Below the pieces are notes generated by a model that was not told where the DNA came from, did not search any database, and worked only from the letters and a program-made list of their open reading frames with translations. A program made the position numbers and the translations under genes. DNA of 54,584 bases from JBEBSD01 sp040394475 (lineage in GTDB: Bacteria; Bacteroidota; Bacteroidia; Cytophagales; Spirosomataceae): contig JBEBSD010000039.1 of the NCBI GenBank assembly GCA_040394475.1, positions 1 through 54,584 on the forward strand. The letters are read 5' to 3'. Below are positions 1 to 8,890 of the stretch, piece after piece; within the stretch, counting starts at the first letter, position 1, and each line of letters starts with the position of its first letter.

Positions 1-156
1 ATTTTTTCTCTGTGTACCTCGGTGTTTTTCTCCGTGCCGCTCCGTGTTAATTTGCCCTTAATGTGCTGTATACAGATTAAAAGTCACCTAGAAGCGTCAT
101 TATTTTTTCTCTGTGTACCTCGGTGTTTTTCTCCGTGCCGCTCCGTGTTAATTTGC
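1..156. repeat. 55-bp direct repeat, two copies, next to mnhG
   Basis: Positions 1-55 and 102-156 carry the same 55 bases with no difference that I can find, separated by 46 unrelated bases. The unit is built of sub-words such as CTCTGTGTACCTCGGTG and CTCCGTGCCGCTCCGTG. The second copy ends only six bases before the mnhG stop codon. No gene is seen here. It looks like a dispersed intergenic repeat rather than coding DNA; more copies may lie beyond the left edge. Confidence 0.9.
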
Positions 157-162
157 GATTTG

Positions 163-573
163 CTATCGTTCCCTAGAATCCCGTGAACGTGATTTCCGTT
201 CGTCAGTGTCTTTGTGATCTTCGTCACTGGTAAGTTCGTGGGTCTTTCTGTCGTATTTGCCCTTTAGCTCATCGATAATGGTATTTTTCCAAAGCTTCAT
301 CCCCGTAAAGTAGGCCGTTCGTCCGATCATGTGCCCGGAAACCGGAGCCGTTACCAGTAAGAAAAACACAATCGCCAGCACTTTCGTCGTAACCGGAAAG
401 TCCGTGAAATAGAGTGCGGTCCCGGCCATGATAAACCCGATTCCCAGGGTGGCCGCTTTGATGGTAACCGAAAGGCGCAAAAAGAAATCCGGCATCCGTA
501 TCAGCCCGACAGCAGCTGTAAGAATAAAGATTGTCCCGATGGTGGTCAGGATCATAATTATAATATCCATCAT
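163..573 (-). CDS. mnhG: Mrp/Mnh cation:proton antiporter subunit G
   Basis: Small membrane subunit of the multi-subunit Na+(K+)/H+ antiporter, and the last gene of the operon. The 136-residue product has three hydrophobic segments (about residues 5-25, 37-58 and 63-85) and the family core with the RMPDFFLRLS and TAPVSGHMIGRTAY stretches. The C-terminal 35 residues are an unusually charged tail rich in D, E, K, R and H; bacterial MnhG proteins are usually about 110-125 residues, so the tail is the odd part. The start ATG overlaps the mnhF stop (ATGA). A second ATG follows immediately and would serve equally well. Confidence 0.93.
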   Translation of the reverse strand: MMDIIIMILTTIGTIFILTAAVGLIRMPDFFLRLSVTIKAATLGIGFIMAGTALYFTDFPVTTKVLAIVFFLLVTAPVSGHMIGRTAYFTGMKLWKNTIIDELKGKYDRKTHELTSDEDHKDTDERKSRSRDSRER

Positions 574-842
574 TTCTTTTCGCGTTGTTCGAGGTAATAG
601 GAAAACGCCACCGTTCCCAGAAAGGCAATCAGCGCCAGGATCATCGCCACATCCAGAAAAGAAGACTCATCCGTGATCATACAATAGATCGCAATAATGC
701 TAATCCCGATATTGATCATGAAATCGAGGCTTACCACACGGTCGATGGTGTAGGGACCTTTTATGAACCGGAAAAAAACCAGAACGGCCGCCAGCGACAA
801 AACCGGCATAATCCCGTAAAGCATATAATTCTGCAACGTCAT
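570..842 (-). CDS. mnhF: Mrp/Mnh antiporter subunit F
   Basis: A 90-residue protein with three predicted transmembrane helices and the family pattern FIKGPYTIDRVVSLDFM in the first loop, followed by a short charged end (LEQREKK). It is the normal length for MnhF/MrpF. Its start overlaps the mnhE stop by four bases and its stop overlaps the mnhG start, so translation of E, F and G is probably coupled. Within the complex this small subunit is needed for assembly and activity; a specific chemical role is not established. Confidence 0.94.
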   Translation of the reverse strand: MTLQNYMLYGIMPVLSLAAVLVFFRFIKGPYTIDRVVSLDFMINIGISIIAIYCMITDESSFLDVAMILALIAFLGTVAFSYYLEQREKK

Positions 843-1315
843 CTCAATATCTCCAATAATTTGTTCTCAATACGTCTCTTCATGCGGCGGATAAACTTAT
901 CCTTATCATTTAAGTACATTACATGAATGTACAAAACTCTTTTGTCAGCGCTGATATCCAGGATCAGGGTGCCGGGAGTAAGAGAGATAATATTAGACAG
1001 CATGGTGATCTCGAAATCGGTGCGGGCATTCATCGGGTACTTCACGATTCCGGGTTTCATAAAGAAACGGGGGGTGATCATGTCAAACGCTACCTGGATA
1101 TTGGCTTTTACCATCTCATATAAGAAATACAGCCCGAAGCTGATAATCTTGGGTACCCTCAGGAAGTATCTTTTGTCCCCACCGTTTTTTTCTTTAATCC
1201 ATAGAATGAAAAATCCCAGGGCAAAACCAAATCCGAAATTGATAAAGGTCAGATTGCCGGTGAGCGCTACCCATAAAAAGGTAAGCATCAGATTGAGCAT
1301 AAACTGTTTAATCAT
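839..1315 (-). CDS. mnhE: Mrp/Mnh antiporter subunit E
   Basis: A 158-residue protein of the MnhE family: two N-terminal hydrophobic segments (residues about 5-40), a third near 60-80, then a soluble domain. The conserved tail is present, including NIISLTPGTLILDIS and the YIHVMYL strand. It lies four bases after the mnhD stop and overlaps mnhF. Length and motif order are normal for the family. Confidence 0.94.
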   Translation of the reverse strand: MIKQFMLNLMLTFLWVALTGNLTFINFGFGFALGFFILWIKEKNGGDKRYFLRVPKIISFGLYFLYEMVKANIQVAFDMITPRFFMKPGIVKYPMNARTDFEITMLSNIISLTPGTLILDISADKRVLYIHVMYLNDKDKFIRRMKRRIENKLLEILR

Positions 1316-1319
1316 GGTA

Positions 1320-2822
1320 TTATTTCTTTAATACTGCTCTGATATAGTAATCCGTATCGATCATATTGGCGGCAATCCGTTCGGAGATGGTGTATATCTT
1401 TTCAGCTCCCAGGCCGATATACAGTGAAACCAACGCCAGGCCTATTACCGGAAAGACAAGCATGGCCTGCTTAAAGAAGGGCAGTTTGTCGAAATCATTG
1501 AGGTCCTCTACCCGTTTGGGAAGGGGTTTCCAGAAAACCTCTGACCACATCTTCGCAATAATGTATAACGTAAAAAAGCTGGCCATGATATAAGCGGCGA
1601 GCAATACGTAGGCATTAGCATCAAGACTGGCCTTGAACAGATCAATTTTCGGCCAGAAACCCGAAAGCGGCGGAATGCCCACCAGTGAGAAAAAGATAAT
1701 CGCCATCAGCAGCGACAATTTAGGGTAGTCGGCATAGAGCCCCCCCAGCCGCCGGATGTCGGTACTGCCCCGGATTTTGTGAATAAGTCCGCTCGATAAA
1801 AAGAGATTGGTTTTAATAACAATATCATGGATAAGGTAAAAGATCACGCCGGTGAGCGCCACCTGGGAATGCAACCCCAAGCCCCCTATCAGGTAACCGA
1901 TATGGCAAACAATCAGGTAAGAAAACATTCGCCGGATGCTGGTTTTGTTAAGTGCACCCATGGCCCCGGTAAACATGGTCAGGATGGCGCAGGTGATCAG
2001 CACATTCTGCATAAACGGATCCGGGATAAATATGAGCGTAAACGTCCGCAGCATTGCATAGATCCCCATTTTAGTAAGCAGACCGCCGAAGGTAGCGGCT
2101 ATGGCAGCCGGTGGGGTATGGTAGGAGGACGGAAGCCAGAAATACAACGGAAAAACAGCCGATTTAATCCCGAAACCTATAAAAAACAACAGCGCCGTAA
2201 CGTTGACAAGTTCCTGCTTTTCGATAGTTGCGACTTTCACCGAAAGATCGGCCATGTTGAGCGTACCGGTAAGCCCGTATAGGATGGCGATTGCAGTCAG
2301 AAAAATAGTAGAAGCCAGCATGTTCATGGTTACATACTTGATGGCTCCTTCCATCTGGGGCTTTTTGCCCCCCAGCGTCATCAGTACGAATGACGAGATG
2401 ATGACAATTTCAAACCAGACGTACAGGTTAAAGATATCGCCGGTAAGAAACGCACCGTTCAGCCCCATCAGGAGAAAATGGGAAATCGCAAAGTAACCGA
2501 ACTGCATCCGGGCCTTGCTGACTCCCACCACCGAGAAAATACCCACCGCAAGACCGGCAATGGCGGTCAGTACGACCAGCGTAGCGCTGAACGTATCGGA
2601 AACGAACGTAATTCCAAAGGGAGCTTTCCAGCCTCCGGCCTGCATCGTAAGGATGCCCGCCTTCCAGGTCTTATTGAAAAGCTGCAGCGCCAGCGCCAGG
2701 GTGAATACGTGTCCGCATAAACTTATAAATCGTTGTATATTCACATGCCGCCATGCAAAAATAAGCAGCACGGCAGTTACGAGGTGTGAGAAAATGGGTA
2801 ATATGAGATAATTATCGGTCAT
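1320..2822 (-). CDS. mnhD: Mrp/Mnh antiporter subunit D (NuoN/NuoM-like)
   Basis: A 500-residue, roughly 14-helix proton-translocating subunit related to complex I antiporter-like subunits. The conserved glutamate of helix 5 is seen in VWFEIVIISSF, and the conserved lysine of helix 7 in GIKSAVFPLYFWLP; the second lysine region is LTKMGIYAMLR. The broken-helix signature NKTSIRRMFSYLIVCHIGY is also present. The gene overlaps mnhC by four bases. All key charged residues expected for a working proton channel can be found. Confidence 0.96.
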   Translation of the reverse strand: MTDNYLILPIFSHLVTAVLLIFAWRHVNIQRFISLCGHVFTLALALQLFNKTWKAGILTMQAGGWKAPFGITFVSDTFSATLVVLTAIAGLAVGIFSVVGVSKARMQFGYFAISHFLLMGLNGAFLTGDIFNLYVWFEIVIISSFVLMTLGGKKPQMEGAIKYVTMNMLASTIFLTAIAILYGLTGTLNMADLSVKVATIEKQELVNVTALLFFIGFGIKSAVFPLYFWLPSSYHTPPAAIAATFGGLLTKMGIYAMLRTFTLIFIPDPFMQNVLITCAILTMFTGAMGALNKTSIRRMFSYLIVCHIGYLIGGLGLHSQVALTGVIFYLIHDIVIKTNLFLSSGLIHKIRGSTDIRRLGGLYADYPKLSLLMAIIFFSLVGIPPLSGFWPKIDLFKASLDANAYVLLAAYIMASFFTLYIIAKMWSEVFWKPLPKRVEDLNDFDKLPFFKQAMLVFPVIGLALVSLYIGLGAEKIYTISERIAANMIDTDYYIRAVLKK

Positions 2823-3172
2823 ATGTCTAAGTCATGGGTATTGAGGGTATCCAGGTTATCCGAGCCGGTAATGATATAGACCCGCTTCAGGAGAATAATG
2901 GCAAACGCCTGGAGTCCGAAACTGATGACAATGGCCGTCAGGATCAGCGATTGCGGGACGGGATCGGCATACATCTGGGTAAATACCCCGGCATCAGCAG
3001 CAATAATAGGGGGGCGGCCCTTGGCAATATCTCCCATCAGAAAAATCAGGATATTGGCCCCGTTTCCCAGTAATACTAGGCCAATCAACAATTTGACCAT
3101 GCTTTTTCGAAGCATCAGGTAGATGCCGGAAGAATACAGCAAGCCTATCAGAAAAATCAGCAACAGTTCCAT
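2819..3172 (-). CDS. mnhC: Mrp/Mnh antiporter subunit C (NuoK-like)
   Basis: A 117-residue NuoK homologue with three transmembrane helices. The family pattern GLVLLGNGANILIFLMG occupies about residues 31-47, and the third helix carries DPVPQSLILTAIVISF. The start ATG shares a base with the mnhB stop, and the stop overlaps the mnhD start. The last 15 residues form a polar tail (SDNLDTLNTHDLDI). Confidence 0.95.
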   Translation of the reverse strand: MELLLIFLIGLLYSSGIYLMLRKSMVKLLIGLVLLGNGANILIFLMGDIAKGRPPIIAADAGVFTQMYADPVPQSLILTAIVISFGLQAFAIILLKRVYIITGSDNLDTLNTHDLDI

Positions 3173-3591
3173 TATACCTGATCAGCGGTTTCGGAGATGG
3201 TAAATAAAATGGTGAGGGCTACCCCAATGACGACAATAAAAACACCGATGTCGAAAAACAACGCGGTGCCTACCAGCCCGATCACCGGGACAGGATCGGT
3301 AGACCACAATCCGGTCATGAACGATTTTCCAAAAAACAGCGGAAGCAATCCACTCATAAACGATAGTGACAGTCCGACCGGGATAAAGGACATGGGCGGG
3401 TATTTAAGCAGCTTGCGGGTTTTGGCCAGCCCGTAGGCGAAGGCGTGTAAAACAAAGGCAATGGCAGCGACCAGCCCCCCGACAAACCCGCCGCCCGACT
3501 CGTAATGGCCCCGTAAGAGAATGAAGACGGAGAACAGCAGCAGCAGGGGAAGCAGGTAATTGGTAGCGGTTTTTAGGATGGTTGATTGCAT
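3172..3591 (-). CDS. mnhB: Mrp/Mnh antiporter subunit B
   Basis: A 139-residue four-helix protein with the MnhB signature GHYESGGGFVGGLVAAIAF (about residues 27-45). It is separate from the MnhB-like tail region of MnhA, as in the seven-gene (group 1) Mrp operons of Bacillus and Staphylococcus. The gene sits 24 bases after mnhA and abuts mnhC. Confidence 0.95.
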   Translation of the reverse strand: MQSTILKTATNYLLPLLLLFSVFILLRGHYESGGGFVGGLVAAIAFVLHAFAYGLAKTRKLLKYPPMSFIPVGLSLSFMSGLLPLFFGKSFMTGLWSTDPVPVIGLVGTALFFDIGVFIVVIGVALTILFTISETADQV

Positions 3592-3615
3592 GGCCGGTGG
3601 TTCGGTTGGTTAACT

Positions 3616-5925
3616 TTATTCTTTGTCGGTGGCTTTTACGTTTAATTTTAACAGACTGTAAACGCCTAAAGCCGCAATGGTAAGCACCATTATTTCAACC
3701 ATGGTATCAAATCCACGAAAGTCGACCAGGATAACATTGACTACGTTTTTGCCTTTGGCCAGTAAGTAGGCATTGTCGGCATAGTAGCGGCTGATTTCTT
3801 TATTGGCCGGGGCAATAAGTGCCTGCAGGGTGATAATGGCAATCAAGGTGCCGAAGGAAAGAGCCACGACACCATCGCGAATTTTCGTCCGGGTGGTCGA
3901 CAGGTTCAGGAAATGGGGAAGCCTGAATAATACCAATACAAACATTACCACCGTAAGGGTGTCAATGGAAAACTGGGTCATGGCCAGGTCGGGAGCCCCG
4001 TAGAATACAAAAATAAGACAGATTGCCAGGCCGATGATGCTGATACTGGCAATAGCTGTGAGCCGGGAAGAGGTGAAAACCGTTATGAAAATGGCAACCA
4101 CCATGATGATGAAGACCACAAGCTCGTAGAACCGTATTTCCGTAAAATTGGAGAGATCGACCCGCAGGTTGACCGTTGTGAAGAGCTTATACCCGATCAG
4201 TAAGACGAGCGACACAATGATCGTGACGATGTAAGAGCTTAAATAACCATTGTGAAAGAACCGGGTGTACCCGAAGGCAAAACGTCTGGTCAGCTCCCCG
4301 ATTTTATCCATTAGGGTTGGTGGGGCGTAGCGCTGGAACCGGTCGAGGCCTTCGATACGGGCAGCTTTGGGCTGCACCAGGAAATAGAGCGCGGCGCCGA
4401 CTGCAATAGTAACAGCGCTCAGAAGCAGGACAATATTGAACCCGTGCCAGAGCTTCAGCGGGGTGTTGATCGCCGTGCCATGGATGGTGCCCGCGGTATG
4501 GCGAAGCAGCAGTTCGTCGGCAATAAAGGGAGCAATTCCAAACAGGACGCCGGCAATCCCCAGCGCCAGCGGAGGCGCAAGCAGGAGAATCGACGGGTAA
4601 TGCGGTTTGTTGAATTCCGCCGGAAGGGAACCCGCAAAAGGCTTGATGCCTGCCAGGAACCCGCTGTACAGCAGCAGAATATTGGTGACGACGGCAAGGA
4701 CGGTTAGTACATAAGGCAAGTAATGGGTCGTGTGTAAGGTGGCTTCATAGATCAGGTCTTTCCCGATGAAGCCGAAGGTCAGGGGAATCCCGGCGCTGGA
4801 AAAGGCAGCCAGCAAACCCGCAAGGGCAACTGCCGGGAGTAATTTTCGAAGGCCCCCCAGCCGGGTTACATCCCGTGTCCCGACTTCATGGTCAATGACG
4901 CCTGCGATCAGGAACAGCCCTGCTTTGTAAAGAGCGTGTACCAATATAAATACCGATACGGCCTGAATAGCGTAAGGGGTACCGATTCCTATCAGAAACA
5001 CACAGATTCCTAATGCCGAAATCGTGGAATAGGCCAGGATTTCCTTGAGATCGTTGCGATAAACCGAGTGGATAGCTGCATAGAGCATGGTAAACCCACC
5101 TACGATCATCAAGGGATAATTCCAGAAAGGGTGATTCCCCAGAATGGGACTAAAACGAGCCAGGAGGTAAATTCCGGCTTTTACCATGGTAGCCGAATGC
5201 AGGTAGGCCGACACGGGCGTGGGGGCTTTCATCGCCCCGGGAAGCCAGAAGTGAAAGGGGAACTGCGCAGATTTGGTGAAGGCTCCCGCGAACAGGAAAA
5301 ACAGGATGAGTCCGAAATACGGACTTTCTTTAAGGACTTCAGAGGAAAACAACATGGCGCGGATAGAATACGTATCCGTTACACTTCCCATCAGAATAAA
5401 ACCCGCCATTAAAAAGAACCCGCCGCAGCAGGTAATGGCGAAGGCCATCAATGCACTTTTCCGGGATTCCGCATTTTCATTATTAAAGCCGATCAGAAAA
5501 AAAGAACTGATGCTGGTGAGCTCCCAGAATATAAATACCAGCAACACGTTATCGGACAATACCACGCCCAGCATCGAGGCCATAAAGAGACTCAGATATC
5601 CATAAAACCGATCGAGGTATTTGTGGCCTTTCAGATAAGAAGAGGCGTAGAAAAAGACGAGTGCGCCGATGCCGGTAATCATCAGCGCAAACAGCATGGA
5701 CAATCCGTCTAAACGAAAGTCAAGATTGATTCCCATTGAGGGAATCCATTTGTAACTGAACCGGAGGGTTTTCCCCGCACTGATATAGGGGAAAAAGTAA
5801 AGAAAATAATTGAATATAGACAATGGGAGCAATCCTAGTAACACGGAAAGTCTCCCCTTGAAAAATCTGCCTAAAAATGATAATAAAAACGCTACTAAAA
5901 AGCCTGATAGGACAGCCAGAATCAT
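3616..5925 (-). CDS. mnhA: Mrp/Mnh antiporter subunit A (NuoL-like, with C-terminal MbhD/E-type region)
   Basis: The largest subunit, 769 residues and about 20 helices. The first 500 residues are NuoL-like; helix-5 glutamate is in FIFWELTSISSFFLIGF, and the lysine and histidine of the ion path are in FTKSAQFPFHFWLPGAMKAP and HSATMVKAGIYLLARF. The last 170 residues match the DUF4040/MbhE-type region (YGAPDLAMTQFSIDTLTVVM; DFRGFDTMVEIMVLTIAALG). It is first in the operon; the 203 bases upstream are AT-rich, and I could not find a convincing TAnnTTTG promoter there. The expected product exchanges cytoplasmic Na+ or K+ for external protons. Confidence 0.96.
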   Translation of the reverse strand: MILAVLSGFLVAFLLSFLGRFFKGRLSVLLGLLPLSIFNYFLYFFPYISAGKTLRFSYKWIPSMGINLDFRLDGLSMLFALMITGIGALVFFYASSYLKGHKYLDRFYGYLSLFMASMLGVVLSDNVLLVFIFWELTSISSFFLIGFNNENAESRKSALMAFAITCCGGFFLMAGFILMGSVTDTYSIRAMLFSSEVLKESPYFGLILFFLFAGAFTKSAQFPFHFWLPGAMKAPTPVSAYLHSATMVKAGIYLLARFSPILGNHPFWNYPLMIVGGFTMLYAAIHSVYRNDLKEILAYSTISALGICVFLIGIGTPYAIQAVSVFILVHALYKAGLFLIAGVIDHEVGTRDVTRLGGLRKLLPAVALAGLLAAFSSAGIPLTFGFIGKDLIYEATLHTTHYLPYVLTVLAVVTNILLLYSGFLAGIKPFAGSLPAEFNKPHYPSILLLAPPLALGIAGVLFGIAPFIADELLLRHTAGTIHGTAINTPLKLWHGFNIVLLLSAVTIAVGAALYFLVQPKAARIEGLDRFQRYAPPTLMDKIGELTRRFAFGYTRFFHNGYLSSYIVTIIVSLVLLIGYKLFTTVNLRVDLSNFTEIRFYELVVFIIMVVAIFITVFTSSRLTAIASISIIGLAICLIFVFYGAPDLAMTQFSIDTLTVVMFVLVLFRLPHFLNLSTTRTKIRDGVVALSFGTLIAIITLQALIAPANKEISRYYADNAYLLAKGKNVVNVILVDFRGFDTMVEIMVLTIAALGVYSLLKLNVKATDKE

Positions 5926-6128
5926 TAACCGGAAATTGTTCGTTAATCTGTGATGTCGTAAAATTACAAAATTCCCGTTAGTCTGCCTAGCATTTTTTTA
6001 TGCGTAAAAACAGTATTTTTATGCTTTTTTTTTAGGTCAAATAAGAATTATTATGGTATTTTATAAAGACTCCGGTTGGGACTACCAACTGCTGCCGGAA
6101 GCTGAATCCAGGACTGTAACGAGTGGGC
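5926..6128. other. Intergenic region upstream of the mnh operon
   Basis: An AT-rich stretch between the 3' end of the TIM-barrel gene and the mnhA start, both on the minus strand. It has long T runs on the plus strand near 5993-6033 and a weak inverted repeat (GTTGG/CCAAC) near 6076-6090. The mnh promoter should lie here. I see no clear gene, RNA or promoter consensus. Confidence 0.5.
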
Positions 6129-7013
6129 TCAGGGCCAGTACTGACTGATTTTTTTTCGGAGGAACGCGACGCTTCGTTCGAGTTGTTCCATTCCGTCCAC
6201 ACCGTCTTCAATGCTGATCCAGTTGTCAAATCCGACGCGTCTCAGCTCGGTAAAAATGGCGTCGTAATCGTTGAGTCCTTTGCCGATTTCGCCGTGGCTG
6301 AGCCGTTTGGCATAGCCCTGGGCGCCGCCTTCTTCTTTGCGGAGGTCTTCGATCGTTCCCTCTTTCAGGTAACGGTCGCTGGCGTGCATGGTTACTACAC
6401 GATGCGATACCATTTTCAAAAGTTCTAACGGATCCTCACCGGCCAGGTAGGTGTTGCTGGGATCATAGTTGACACCGAAAAAGGGGTGGTCGATCTTATC
6501 GACAAGCCGGCTGAAGATCGCCATTTTCTGGGCGAATTCGGGATACTCCCAGAAATCGTCCTTGTAATGGTTTTCGATGATCAGCGTAATGCCCCTGGAT
6601 TGTGCATAGGGCAGGCACGCTTCAATACATTCGGCGGCCAGGTCGATGCCTTTTTCGACCGATAGTTCAGGTCTCCTTTGGCCTGAAAGAACCCGGCAAT
6701 AAGAGCCGCCCAGGGCGTGGGTCATGTCAATCCAGAATTTTTCTTTGTCGATTTCAGCTTGCCGGAAGGCTTTATCGGGATGGGTGAAATCGGGAGAACA
6801 GCACATCATGGGAATCACTTTTCCATGACTTTCGACCTGCTGGCGAAAACCAGCCCAGTTACGGTCATCGGCCATTTCCAGGAACCCGGCATACCATTCC
6901 AGGCCTTCAATGTCTAATTTAACGGCTAATTCGATCCATTCCGACAGTTTCATCGAACCGTCCTTGCACAGCGCGTGCATAAATGCCTTTGGAAAGGCGG
7001 CTAATTGGGGCAT
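6129..7013 (-). CDS. Sugar phosphate isomerase/epimerase-type TIM barrel protein
   Basis: A 294-residue protein of the xylose-isomerase-like TIM barrel (AP endonuclease 2) superfamily. The four metal-ligand positions expected for this fold can be read: E in LIIENHYKDD, D in VNYDPSNTY, H in TMHASDRYL and E in SIEDG near the C-terminus. There is no signal peptide, so it is cytoplasmic. It is the last gene of a minus-strand cluster with an SDR, a zinc-type dehydrogenase and a hexulose-phosphate-synthase-like enzyme, so isomerisation, epimerisation or decarboxylation of an oxidised sugar is likely. The substrate cannot be read from sequence. Confidence 0.8.
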   Translation of the reverse strand: MPQLAAFPKAFMHALCKDGSMKLSEWIELAVKLDIEGLEWYAGFLEMADDRNWAGFRQQVESHGKVIPMMCCSPDFTHPDKAFRQAEIDKEKFWIDMTHALGGSYCRVLSGQRRPELSVEKGIDLAAECIEACLPYAQSRGITLIIENHYKDDFWEYPEFAQKMAIFSRLVDKIDHPFFGVNYDPSNTYLAGEDPLELLKMVSHRVVTMHASDRYLKEGTIEDLRKEEGGAQGYAKRLSHGEIGKGLNDYDAIFTELRRVGFDNWISIEDGVDGMEQLERSVAFLRKKISQYWP

Positions 7014-7032
7014 ATTTTTTTTGGGGTTTGCG

Positions 7033-7053
7033 GATCCGCACGTCGTGCGGATC
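7033..7053. repeat. Perfect hairpin at the end of the SDR gene
   Basis: Arms GATCCGCAC and GTGCGGATC pair perfectly around a 3-base loop, ending on the first base of the SDR stop codon. There is no T run, so it is a poor intrinsic terminator. The 9-bp arm with 3-base loop resembles the architecture, though not the sequence, of the other intergenic hairpins in this window. Confidence 0.7.
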
Positions 7054-7847
7054 TACGGATTAAAAACGGATAGATTTTTGGGTGGATTACGCCCGATGAG
7101 GGGATGCTGTTCCAATTCAAGGACCTGCGCGCTAATGGGACCGCTTTCGTCGGACAGCCAGTAAATGGCTGCCGCCGCTACCTCTTCAGGGCGCAGGATC
7201 CGGCCGGCCGGTGCAACGACAGCCGGTAACAGGGTTTCCCAGTCATCGGAAAAGCCTTCCTCTTTTTTGATACGGATTTCATTTTCGGTCAATACCCACC
7301 CCGGGTTGAGCTGGTTGACTTTCACGCCGTAGTCGCGGTTGAGGCTATCGCCCAGGTTGCGGGTAAGGGTCTGGAGGGCGCCTTTCGAAATGCTGTAACC
7401 CAACAGGTTAGGCTCACCGCAATGGGCATTCACAGAACCGATGTTCAGGATACGTCCGTGTGTCCGGCCCAGATGGGGCAGAGCCGCCTGGATCAATGCC
7501 AACGGTGCCAGGGTGTTGATTTCCAGGATACTGCGCAGAAAGGGCAGCGTTGTGCTGTCGATATCCGAACCGGCGATCATGGCAGCATTGTTGACCAGTC
7601 CGTCAAGCTTTCCGAAGGTAGTGACGGCCCGCCCGATCAGGCGGGCTGGTGCGCCGTCCAGGGTGATGTCTTCGATATGAAGCACGGCATTGGTGCTTCC
7701 CAGCTCATTTACCAGTGCAGCCCCCGGTAGCTCATCCAGGCCGTGAATGACCACTTTTGCGCCCTCACGAACACATTTACGGGCGATGGCTTTCCCGATA
7801 CCGGTGCAGCTGCCTGTAACAATAATAACCTTGTTTTCTAATCTCAT
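7053..7847 (-). CDS. Short-chain dehydrogenase/reductase
   Basis: A 264-residue classical SDR. The NAD(P)-binding TGSCTGIGKAIA motif is at residues 11-22, the structural NNAA motif near 86-89, the catalytic serine in LNIGSVNAH, and the YxxxK pair in GYSISKGAL. It probably oxidises or reduces a sugar or polyol hydroxyl. It follows the zinc-type dehydrogenase by 17 bases and precedes the TIM barrel gene, in the same direction. Length and motif spacing are normal; the substrate is unknown. Confidence 0.88.
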   Translation of the reverse strand: MRLENKVIIVTGSCTGIGKAIARKCVREGAKVVIHGLDELPGAALVNELGSTNAVLHIEDITLDGAPARLIGRAVTTFGKLDGLVNNAAMIAGSDIDSTTLPFLRSILEINTLAPLALIQAALPHLGRTHGRILNIGSVNAHCGEPNLLGYSISKGALQTLTRNLGDSLNRDYGVKVNQLNPGWVLTENEIRIKKEEGFSDDWETLLPAVVAPAGRILRPEEVAAAAIYWLSDESGPISAQVLELEQHPLIGRNPPKNLSVFNP

Positions 7848-7864
7848 AGACTGTGATAGCAGGA

Positions 7865-8890
7865 CTAAACCGGTCGCAGGACACTTTTAACAACCTGGCC
7901 ATGGTGCATTTGTTCAAAGGCTTCCTTCCATTCGGTAATCGGCCAAACGCCGCCGATGATGGGCTTGACGTCCATTTTACCGCTGGCCAGCAGGGCGATG
8001 ACGCGCTCCCAGATAGGCCAGTTGTGGCTGAAACTCCCCTGAAGGGTGACATTTTTCTGGACCAGTGGGTCGAGATTAAAACCTAACGGCTGCGGTCCCC
8101 AGCCCACTTTGGAGATGTGCCCGTTTGGACGGACCCATTGCAAGGCGAGTTTAAGGGTCACGCTGGCTCCGGCGGCATCGATGATGCAATCAGCGCCCAG
8201 GCCGTCGCGCTCAAACGCCCATTCAGTGGCATCTCCTACAATGCCTTTTACGCCATACTGCTCCGCTATCGCCAGCCTTCCGCGGTCGGCTTCCAACCCT
8301 ACAATGGCTACATCCGCACCGCATAGCGCCGCCATAGCAGCACATAGGATACCGATGGTACCCGGCCCCAGCACGATCACCCGGTCGCCGGGCTTGATAT
8401 TGGCGTTGCTGACCACAGCGCTGTAGGCTACGCAGCAAGGCTCGGTTAAACAGGCCTGCTCAAACGGGAGTGCATCCGGTACATGGTGAAGAATCCGGGA
8501 AGGAACCCGTACATATTTTGTCATGGCCCCGTCGACGCCGTAGCCAAATCCTTTGCGGGTGGGGTCCAGGTTATAAAGCCCCTGGCGGCTCATCGGATTG
8601 TTGGCATCAATGATGGCGGCGGTTTCGCTGACCACCCGGTCGCCCTCCTTCCATCCCCGGACATTTTTGCCCAGGGCATAAACAGTACCACCGAATTCGT
8701 GGCCCAGCACGACGGGATAATTGACCGGCCAGCTATGGTCAGCAGTCCATTGGTGCAGGTCACTGCCGCAGACACCGACATTGGCCACTTCCAGCAGGAC
8801 ATCGTCATCGCCGATTTCCGGGCGTTCGATCTCCCGTATCTCAACAGAGCCCTTCTCAGGGGCATAATTTACAACTGCGGCTGATTTCAT
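7865..8890 (-). CDS. Zinc-type (MDR) alcohol/polyol dehydrogenase
   Basis: A 341-residue medium-chain dehydrogenase. Catalytic zinc ligands are present (C in VGVCGSDLHQW, HE in GHEFGGTV), and the Rossmann motif is VLGPGTIGILCA. The lobe that usually carries four structural-zinc cysteines (CGxCxxCxxG...C) has none: after EGDRVVSE the protein reads AAIIDANNPMSRQ. The enzyme is therefore probably of a subgroup without structural zinc. It resembles threonine/sorbitol dehydrogenase-type enzymes acting on sugars or polyols, which fits the neighbours. First gene of the three-gene run ADH-SDR-TIM barrel. Confidence 0.88.
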   Translation of the reverse strand: MKSAAVVNYAPEKGSVEIREIERPEIGDDDVLLEVANVGVCGSDLHQWTADHSWPVNYPVVLGHEFGGTVYALGKNVRGWKEGDRVVSETAAIIDANNPMSRQGLYNLDPTRKGFGYGVDGAMTKYVRVPSRILHHVPDALPFEQACLTEPCCVAYSAVVSNANIKPGDRVIVLGPGTIGILCAAMAALCGADVAIVGLEADRGRLAIAEQYGVKGIVGDATEWAFERDGLGADCIIDAAGASVTLKLALQWVRPNGHISKVGWGPQPLGFNLDPLVQKNVTLQGSFSHNWPIWERVIALLASGKMDVKPIIGGVWPITEWKEAFEQMHHGQVVKSVLRPV

